Below are positions 30,895 to 35,921 of a DNA stretch of 35,921 nucleotides, piece after piece. Position numbers and translations under genes: made by a program. The notes under the pieces were generated by a model. That model was given only the letters and a program-made list of their open reading frames with translations, ran no database searches and was not told the origin of the DNA. The first letter of the stretch is position 1. The number at the start of each line of letters is the position of its first letter. The stretch is from Nitrospiraceae bacterium. Its GTDB lineage: Bacteria; Nitrospirota; Thermodesulfovibrionia; UBA6902. Location: assembly GCA_003599505.1 (NCBI GenBank), contig QZKO01000071.1, positions 1 to 35,921 of the forward strand, read 5' to 3'.

Positions 30895-31896
30895 TCACCT
30901 CCCTCCCTCATCCGCAATTTTTAAAAGCGCATTTACAATCGCCACGGCGACCGGTGTGCCGCCTTTTCTGCTGAGGTTTGTTATAAACGGGAACGTCTGT
31001 TCCGCAAGCAGCGCCTTTGATTCCAACGCTTTTACAAAGCCGACAGGAACGCCGACGACAAGTTTAGAGTCAAGAGTTAAGAGTTCAGAGTTAAGAAAGA
31101 GATCTATCACCTTCAATAAAGCAGTTGGGGCATTGCCGATAGCTATGATGCCGATATTGTTGTTCTCTCTTAACACTCGCTCTATCCCCATCTCGGCTCT
31201 TGTTTTGACTCTTGACTCCTGACTCTTGACTCTTGACTCCTGAATCCCGCAGACCACCTTCCCGCCCCATTTTTCAAGCAGCTTTTTGTTTATCCCGGCT
31301 TTGACCATTTCAATGTCGGTGAGAATGTCTTTGCCGGCCTTTATCGCGGCGAGTCCGGTCTCTATCGCGTCGGGATGAAATACGAGACTGGTTTTAAATT
31401 CAAAGTCAGCGGTTGAATGTATTACGCGTTTTATAATCGGCAGCCTTTCCTCCGGGACATCGCTCAAGTCCAGCTCTTCGGAGATTATCTCAAAGCTCCG
31501 CTTCTCGATCTCCGCAGGCTTCAGGCCGGATGCCGAATGGATCCTTTCAAGCACCACCTGCGTCATCTTGCTGTGGATGCCGAGGGGTTCTGTATAGATG
31601 AACTCCACATGCGGAAACATCCCTTCCGCTTCTTTTACGATAGCCGGAATGTCCGTAGTTACATGCATGCCGCTGCTCAAAAAATACGGATGGATGACGA
31701 TCTTTTTTGCGCCGTCATTTGCACAGTTTTTGATAGCCTCCATTATGTCAGGCTGGGCAAATTGCAGGTAAGCGGCGCGAACGCAGGAGTTGGTGCAGCC
31801 GGGATGTATTGTGTTATGCAGCAACATCGCCACATTTTCAAGATTGTTTGCGTCTTTCCTGGGACTGCCGTGTCCCGCGATAAGAATTATTTCCAT
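30895..31896 (-). CDS. cbiXC: CbiX-CbiC fusion: sirohydrochlorin cobaltochelatase and cobalt-precorrin-8 methylmutase
   Basis: 333-residue fusion. CbiX short form (residues 1 to about 125) inserts Co(II) into sirohydrochlorin: IILIAGHGSPRKDANNLENV with the metal-binding His, then AAYLQFAQPDIMEAI, IHPYFLSSGMHVTTDIP with the second His, and IYTEPLGIHSKM. CbiC (from about 135) moves the C11 methyl to C12: PIIKRVIHSTADFEF, HPDAIETGLAAIKAG, NNIGIIAIGNAPTALLKV, VVGVPVGFVKALESKALL and RKGGTPVAVAIVNALL. ATG 31896 is chosen because GGGAG lies just before it and the protein then begins like CbiX. Heptamer arrays give QESRVKSQESRVK and LNSELLTLDSKL. It overlaps cbiA by 10 bases. Confidence 0.95.
   Translation of the reverse strand: MEIILIAGHGSPRKDANNLENVAMLLHNTIHPGCTNSCVRAAYLQFAQPDIMEAIKNCANDGAKKIVIHPYFLSSGMHVTTDIPAIVKEAEGMFPHVEFIYTEPLGIHSKMTQVVLERIHSASGLKPAEIEKRSFEIISEELDLSDVPEERLPIIKRVIHSTADFEFKTSLVFHPDAIETGLAAIKAGKDILTDIEMVKAGINKKLLEKWGGKVVCGIQESRVKSQESRVKTRAEMGIERVLRENNNIGIIAIGNAPTALLKVIDLFLNSELLTLDSKLVVGVPVGFVKALESKALLAEQTFPFITNLSRKGGTPVAVAIVNALLKIADEGGR
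31060..31097. repeat. Heptamer array AGAGTTA/AGAGTCA in cbiC
   Basis: About five copies. Encodes LNSELLTLDSKL in CbiC. Confidence 0.8.
31204..31244. repeat. Heptamer array TTGACTC/CTGACTC in cbiC
   Basis: About five copies of TTGACTC and CTGACTC. Encodes QESRVKSQESRVKTR. Confidence 0.85.
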
Positions 31897-33404
31897 AATG
31901 CTCCCATACAAAATTTTATAAAGTTTTCTGCTATTGAATGGTTACTTCCAAAGTGGATATGAATATAACCGGCAAGTGTGTTTCTCACCTGATAGCCCTC
32001 GTCCGGCAGGCTCTTCCCGGAACCGTCTTTAAGAGAGTAAATTAGTGCGGAAGCGCGTAAGCTCGTAAGTTCGGAAGTTACTTTCGCGCTTCCCCGCTTC
32101 CGCGCTTCCCCGCTATTTACAATCTCCGAATAATGAAATTCATGACCCCGCAATGACGCTCCTTTTTCACCAAGGATGGAGTCATGTTTCAATGTCACTT
32201 CTCTGTAACCGAGTTTTGCCCTTCCTTTTGTCATCTTTGTTTTTAACGGAAATAGCCCGACCATTGAGTAAAAAACATTGTTAAAATCGTAGATGCCTTC
32301 TGTAAGATACATGAATCCTCCGCATTCGGCATACACAGGCATATCGTTCAGCGCAAATTCCCTGACCGATTCAATCATGGATTTATTGGCGGATAACTGT
32401 CCGGCATAAAGCTCCGGATAACCACCGCCGAAATAAAGCGCGTCAACATTGTCAGGTATTTTACTGTCGGATAACGGGCTGAATATAACAATTTCCGCGC
32501 CTGTATTTTTAAGCAGATCAAGATTGTCCTCATAGTAGAAGCAGAAGGCATTGTCGTAAGCGACGGCGATCTTAAGCGTGGAAGCGTGGAAGCTCGGAAG
32601 TTCGGAAGGTGGAAAGTCAGGAAGCGACCTCTGTTCTTTAGTACTTCTTCGCTTCCCCGCTTCCCCGCTTCCCCGCTTTCGCACTATCTCATCCACATCA
32701 ACATACTTCAAAACCACATCCGCCAGTTTATTTATCGCTTCTTCACTGATGGGATTCTCTTCCGCTGTTGTCAATCCAAGATGCCTGTGAGGAATTTCAA
32801 AATCCGGGTCCCTCGGAAGATAACCAAGCACAGGTACATCCTGCACACTGTCACTCAGTCTTTTGAAGTGATTTTCTGATGCAACACGGTTGAAGATAAC
32901 ACCGATTATTAGCGCGGAAGCGCGGAAGTGGGGAAGCGCGGAAGTTACATTAAGGAGTTTTTTTTCTTTTGCACTTCTGCTCTTTTGCACTTCTGCACTG
33001 TATTCTATGAATCCTTTCACAATCGCTCCCGCACTCTCAGCCATCCCGTATGCATCAACAATAAGTATAACCGGCAGATTAAGTGTTGCTGCTAACATCG
33101 CTGTGCTGAATTTCCCATCGTATAATCCCATTACGCCTTCAACAACAGATATGTCAGCATCCTTAGAGTATTTCTTAAAACAATCCCTGACATAATTTTC
33201 TCCACACATCCAGAGGTCAAGGTTGCGGGCTGTCCTTTCAGTAATAAGCTTGTGCAAACCTGCATCAATAAAATCAGGGCCTGTCTTGAATGATTGAACG
33301 TTTAACCCTTTTTTCTTCAATGCAGCGAGGATGCCAAGTGTAACGGTAGTCTTGCCGCATCCGCTGTGCGTTCCCGCTATGATTATGCCTTTCATGTTTT
33401 CCAT
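31887..33404 (-). CDS. cbiA: Cobyrinate a,c-diamide synthase
   Basis: Glutamine- and ATP-dependent amidation of the a and c side chains of cobyrinate. 505 residues. The P-loop IIAGTHSGCGKTTVTLGIL, FKTGPDFIDAGLHKLIT, VEGVMGLYDGK and GVIFNRVASENHF belong to the synthetase domain. The class I amidotransferase domain has ALYFGGGYPELYAGQLS and the nucleophile in YAECGGFMYLTEGIYD; YIHIHFGSN near the end holds the catalytic His. Arrays of the GCTTCCC/GGAAGCG type are translated into KRGSGEAGKRRSTKE and similar inserts in the linker between domains and near the C-terminus. Confidence 0.95.
   Translation of the reverse strand: MENMKGIIIAGTHSGCGKTTVTLGILAALKKKGLNVQSFKTGPDFIDAGLHKLITERTARNLDLWMCGENYVRDCFKKYSKDADISVVEGVMGLYDGKFSTAMLAATLNLPVILIVDAYGMAESAGAIVKGFIEYSAEVQKSRSAKEKKLLNVTSALPHFRASALIIGVIFNRVASENHFKRLSDSVQDVPVLGYLPRDPDFEIPHRHLGLTTAEENPISEEAINKLADVVLKYVDVDEIVRKRGSGEAGKRRSTKEQRSLPDFPPSELPSFHASTLKIAVAYDNAFCFYYEDNLDLLKNTGAEIVIFSPLSDSKIPDNVDALYFGGGYPELYAGQLSANKSMIESVREFALNDMPVYAECGGFMYLTEGIYDFNNVFYSMVGLFPLKTKMTKGRAKLGYREVTLKHDSILGEKGASLRGHEFHYSEIVNSGEARKRGSAKVTSELTSLRASALIYSLKDGSGKSLPDEGYQVRNTLAGYIHIHFGSNHSIAENFIKFCMGALWK
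32048..32113. repeat. GGAAGCG / GCTTCCC array near the end of cbiA
   Basis: Units of 7-8 bp (GCGGAAG, GTAAGCTC, CGCTTCC) in both orientations. Encodes NSGEARKRGSAKVTSE and LTSLRASALIY in CbiA. Confidence 0.75.
32575..32685. repeat. Paired GGAAGCG and CGCTTCCC arrays in cbiA
   Basis: GTGGAAGC-type units at 32577-32615, then CGCTTCC-type units at 32648-32680 in the opposite sense. Encodes the interdomain linker (RKRGSGEAGKRRSTKE, PPSELPSFHAST). Confidence 0.78.
32911..33000. repeat. GGAAGCG and ACTTCTG-type arrays in cbiA N-terminal half
   Basis: GCGGAAG units (32911-32945) followed by TTTTGCACTTCTGC repeats (32966-33000). Encodes LPHFRASALI and AEVQKSRSAKEKK. Confidence 0.72.
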
Positions 33405-33430
33405 TGTGTTCCGATGTCATTCCGGCTTCT

Positions 33431-33458
33431 GTAGGGGCAATTCATGAATTGCCCCTAC
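33431..33458. repeat. 28-bp palindromic element between cobD and cbiA
   Basis: Perfect palindrome identical to those at 23544 and 27052. Its left end on the minus strand supplies the TAG stop of cobD (33455-33457). Confidence 0.92.
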
Positions 33459-34609
33459 GTTAAACAGGTTTGCAATTCTGCTAACAGCATCCTGTTATGC
33501 TTCCTCGATTTCACCGCCACCCTGATATAGGAGCCATCAAGTCCCTTAAAGTTTGAGCAATCCCTCACCAGGATGCCTTTTCCCCTCAACTTTTGAACGA
33601 TGTGGTTGCCGTTCATTATTCTTAGCAAATAAAAATTGGCATCCGAGGGGAAATACTTTATTCCCATCTTATTAAAACTATTTTCAAGAAATTCCTTTTC
33701 GCTTTTAATCAGCCTTTGCGTTTTATCTGCATATTCACTGTCGTAAAGTGCAGCAATTGCTGTCTTCTGAGCCAGATTATTTACAGTCCATGGTTCTTTA
33801 AAAGCCGTTATTTTATAAATTAAACCCGGATGAAAGATGCCATATCCAATCCTCAATCCCGTGAGGGCGTAGAACTTTGTCATGGACCGAAGCACTATCA
33901 GGTATGGGTTGTCCTGTACATGCCTGATCACAGACTCTTCCGGTGTAAAATCAATAAAAGCCTCATCCACCACAAGTACACATTTCATATCTCTTGCAGC
34001 TTCGGCAATTCTTAATACAGCCTTTCTTTTAAGAAGATGTCCTGTCGGGTTATTAGGATTGCAAAGAAACACCATATCGCACTTTGCCTCTACTTTTGAC
34101 TTTTGACTTTTGACTTTTGCCTTCATGTCCCCTCTCATGGCTGATATGAATTCGTCAGGATTTATTTCAAAGTTGTTCTCTTTTTTTAACTCATAACTCA
34201 TAACGCTTAACTCCGAACTCAATTTACAGGCCCTTTCATATTCCGAAAAAGTCGGCGCGGGAATGAGGACTTTTTTGGGTTTCAGCGCTCTCGGGATAAG
34301 ATAAATAAGCTCTGTGCTCCCATTTGCACACAGTATTGTTTCAGGGTCAATACCGTGATACTCCGAGAGGTTTTCCCTCAATATTTTCACATCCGGGTCC
34401 GGATAATTAATCAAACCGTCCAGGTTTTTTATAATTACATCTTTTACTTTCCCTGAGATGCCGAGAGGATTGATCGACGCACTGAAGTCGATCAACTTCT
34501 CCTCCGGAACGCCGAGATCCTCAGCAACCCTGTAAATATTGCCGCCATGATCGTAAGAGTTATGAGTTAAGAGTTTAGAGTTAAGTGAAACGGATTTCAT
34601 CGGTAGCAT
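33455..34609 (-). CDS. cobD: L-threonine-O-3-phosphate decarboxylase
   Basis: PLP enzyme that makes aminopropanol phosphate for the nucleotide loop. 384 residues, HisC-like aminotransferase fold. HGGNIYRVAEDLGVPEEKLID, DFSASINPLGISGKV and INYPDPDVKILRENL are CobD signatures. Further on: FLCNPNNPTGHLLKR, VVDEAFIDFTPEESV, the PLP Lys in RSMTKFYALTGLRIGYGI and IRVAVKSRKHNRMLL. ATG 34609 is chosen because AGGAG lies 6 bases upstream; the next ATG at 34600 overlaps the cbiB stop. The open frame further upstream lies inside cbiB. Heptamer arrays give LNSKLLTHNS, LSVMSYELKKE and KAKVKSQKSKVEAK. The stop comes from a palindromic element. Confidence 0.93.
   Translation of the reverse strand: MLPMKSVSLNSKLLTHNSYDHGGNIYRVAEDLGVPEEKLIDFSASINPLGISGKVKDVIIKNLDGLINYPDPDVKILRENLSEYHGIDPETILCANGSTELIYLIPRALKPKKVLIPAPTFSEYERACKLSSELSVMSYELKKENNFEINPDEFISAMRGDMKAKVKSQKSKVEAKCDMVFLCNPNNPTGHLLKRKAVLRIAEAARDMKCVLVVDEAFIDFTPEESVIRHVQDNPYLIVLRSMTKFYALTGLRIGYGIFHPGLIYKITAFKEPWTVNNLAQKTAIAALYDSEYADKTQRLIKSEKEFLENSFNKMGIKYFPSDANFYLLRIMNGNHIVQKLRGKGILVRDCSNFKGLDGSYIRVAVKSRKHNRMLLAELQTCLT
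34092..34120. repeat. Heptamer array ACTTTTG in cobD
   Basis: Four copies. Encodes KAKVKSQKSKVEAK. Confidence 0.88.
34553..34586. repeat. Heptamer array AGAGTTA near the start of cobD
   Basis: Four to five copies (AGAGTTA, TGAGTTA, AGAGTTT). Encodes SLNSKLLTHNSYD just before the conserved HGGN block. Confidence 0.85.
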
Positions 34610-35649
34610 ACACCGCTCCTCAGACATACAACTATCAAAGCAAACAAAAATCCCAGGCAAGAAGTAATCTTGACAATCAATACTGCTTTTTCTGAAGCGC
34701 TTAAAAGCTCATTATCAAATTCTATCCCCTTAACTCTTGACTCCTGACTCTTAACCCCGGGGTCCTCCCCGATGTACTGTTTCTCAACTATTATTCCCCC
34801 GTAGAAAGAAGGCCCCCCCAGTCTCACGCCCAGTGCGCCTGCCATTGCCGCTTCAGGAATGCCGCTATTTGGGCTCAGATGTTTTCTACCATCACGCAGC
34901 ATTGTTTTCAGTGACAAGTGACAAGTGACAAGTGACAGGTTAAGAATAAATGATGAAATAACAATCAATACTCCGGTAATCCTTGCAGGGATATAATTGA
35001 CAATGTCGTCAAGCTTTGCCGACGCCCATCCGAAGTTTTTGTAATTTTCGTTTCTATAGCCAACCATAGAATCAAGCGTATTAATTGCTTTATACGCCAT
35101 TGCCATAGGCAGACCGCCGATTGCAAAGTAAAACATGGGTGCAATAATCCCATCAGAAGCGTTTTCAGAGAGCGTCTCGATAGTCGCCTTCAAGATTCCC
35201 TTATTATCTAATTGGGTAGTGTCCCTCCCTACAATGAAGCCAAGCTTTTCCCTTGCACCTTCTTTATCTCCCATATTCACAGCGTCAATTACTGTCTTAC
35301 CGGATTTGATGAGGTCGTTTGTTGCAAAAGTAGTTGATGTGAGGAAGCCAAGCAACAGCAAAGGGAGCAGGGAGTAGGGGGTAGGGAGTAGAAATTTGTT
35401 GAGTATATAGAACGTTGAATACGTGATACCAATTATAACCGCAACAAGCAAGACGCCGGACAACTTTTCCGCCAGGTTCCCCCTTTTTACTTCCCCGCTT
35501 CCCCGCTTCCCCGCTTTCGCACTTCTTAGCGCCCTCTCCATCTTCTCAATACCCCACCCAATTATCCTCACAGGATGCGGCAGCCACCTCGGGTCGCCGA
35601 TTATAAGATCAAGGATGTAAGCAAATGTTAATATCGCAGCGTCTGTCAT
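34597..35649 (-). CDS. cbiB: Adenosylcobinamide-phosphate synthase
   Basis: Membrane enzyme that joins aminopropanol (phosphate) to adenosylcobyrate. 350 residues from ATG 35649, which overlaps the cbiP stop (ATGA). FAYILDLIIGDPRWLPHPVR and IGWGIEKMERALR at the start, VGRDTTQLDNKGILKATIET, LSENASDGIIAPMFYFAIGG, YKAINTLDSMVGYRNENYKNFGWAS (split motif) and GIPEAAMAGALGVRLGG are family motifs. Four to five membrane segments. Inserts from repeats: RSAKAGKRGSGEVKRG, LPTPYSLLPLLLL, LSLVTCHLSLKT and VKSQESRVKGIE. Next is cobD, whose product supplies the other substrate. Confidence 0.94.
   Translation of the reverse strand: MTDAAILTFAYILDLIIGDPRWLPHPVRIIGWGIEKMERALRSAKAGKRGSGEVKRGNLAEKLSGVLLVAVIIGITYSTFYILNKFLLPTPYSLLPLLLLGFLTSTTFATNDLIKSGKTVIDAVNMGDKEGAREKLGFIVGRDTTQLDNKGILKATIETLSENASDGIIAPMFYFAIGGLPMAMAYKAINTLDSMVGYRNENYKNFGWASAKLDDIVNYIPARITGVLIVISSFILNLSLVTCHLSLKTMLRDGRKHLSPNSGIPEAAMAGALGVRLGGPSFYGGIIVEKQYIGEDPGVKSQESRVKGIEFDNELLSASEKAVLIVKITSCLGFLFALIVVCLRSGVCYR
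34911..34939. repeat. Heptamer array GTGACAA in cbiB
   Basis: Four copies. Encodes NLSLVTCHLSLKT. The same unit occurs in cbiD, cbiH and the BPL_N gene. Confidence 0.9.
35366..35520. repeat. GTAGGGA and CCGCTTC arrays in cbiB
   Basis: GGAGTAG/GGGTAGG units at 35366-35390 encode LLPTPYSLLP, extending a membrane segment. CCGCTTC x3-4 at 35489-35520 encodes KAGKRGSGEVKRG. Confidence 0.78.
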
Positions 35650-35921
35650 GATATGCCTTTCGTGAGATGTTCCTTGCAGTACTCCATGCCGGTCTGCCGC
35701 AGGACAAAACATATGTCTACACTGTCTTTCAGGATATCGGCCCATCTGTTTATCGCTTCTTCTCTTTTGGCGAGGTAATTAACGGGCTCAACTTGCGGAG
35801 ATATCCCTTTTTTCATTCTCAAAGAAATTAACAGGTCCCTTCTGAAATCATCATTATCGAAAATGCCGTGTATATACGTTCCCCAGACATTGCCTTTCAT
35901 AGAGCCATCCAATAGGGGGTT
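35646..35921 (-). CDS. cbiP: Adenosylcobyric acid synthase, C-terminal part
   Basis: Partial; 91 residues are visible and the frame continues beyond the window. CbiP/CobQ amidates the b, d, e and g side chains of the corrin. The segment has LLDGSMKGNVWGTYIHGIFD with the catalytic His region of the class I amidotransferase domain (GTYIHGIF), then DFRRDLLISLRMKKG, as in the family C-terminus. It ends four bases inside cbiB. It shows that the cobalamin gene run continues past the window edge. Confidence 0.93.
   Translation of the reverse strand, partial: NPLLDGSMKGNVWGTYIHGIFDNDDFRRDLLISLRMKKGISPQVEPVNYLAKREEAINRWADILKDSVDICFVLRQTGMEYCKEHLTKGIS

Noticed and set aside
17385-35649. Pseudogenes among the cobalamin genes because of repeat insertions
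   Set aside because: All inserts keep the frame and the catalytic motifs are intact in each gene.

Overview
This window looks like chromosomal DNA of an anaerobic or microaerophilic Gram-negative bacterium. The gene styles (CbiX-CbiC, CbiE-CbiT and CbiG-CbiH fusions, a DUF4416 protein, a cytidylate-kinase-like/BON protein, twin type IV pilins, a CbpA/CbpB-like peptide and radical SAM pair) and the dense small repeats suggest Nitrospirota or a related deep lineage such as Desulfobacterota. That placement is inference; no rRNA marker is present. No tRNA, rRNA, CRISPR array, prophage or insertion sequence was seen.

Layout. 1-703 (-): 5' part of a family 5 solute-binding protein, cut by the window edge. 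704-1116: intergenic, with a double palindrome, a sigma-54-like promoter and a structured leader. 1117-2645 (+): three type IV pilin-like genes. 2642-8208 (-): purF and a large single-chain purL. 8338-8499 (+): a 53-residue ORF. 8508-9881 (-): bioA. 10055-13836 (+): HtrA-type protease, PIN/TRAM membrane protein, ispD and ispF. 13924-15110 (+): TlpA-like thioredoxin and a short QueG-like iron-sulfur protein. 15117-16746 (-): cytidylate-kinase-like/BON protein and TerC. 16845-17375 (+): DUF4416.

17385-35921 (-) is one long run of cobalamin genes, read from high to low coordinate: cbiP/cobQ (partial), cbiB, cobD, cbiA, cbiX-cbiC, cobalamin riboswitch, outer-membrane barrel protein, cbiM, cbiN-like, cbiQ, cbiO, cbpA-like small peptide, cbpB-like radical SAM/SPASM enzyme, cbiD, cbiE-cbiT, cbiL, HD phosphohydrolase, cbiF, cbiG-cbiH and a BPL_N amidotransferase-like protein. 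Together they cover cobalt uptake, cobalt insertion into sirohydrochlorin, the anaerobic (early cobalt) corrin ring steps, a,c-diamidation, and the aminopropanol arm. CbiJ (cobalt-precorrin-6A reductase) and the lower-ligand genes are not in the window.

Two features stand out. First, a small peptide with a very strong ribosome binding site sits directly before a radical SAM/SPASM enzyme in the middle of the B12 locus, which looks like a RiPP-type (modified peptide) system tied to cobalt or cobalamin. Second, the DNA is full of short tandem arrays, nearly all with a 7-bp unit but with many different unit sequences, and of a 28-bp palindromic element. Many lie in frame inside conserved genes, add low-complexity peptides to enzymes, build the secretion leaders of two cobalt-transport proteins, and supply stop codons.
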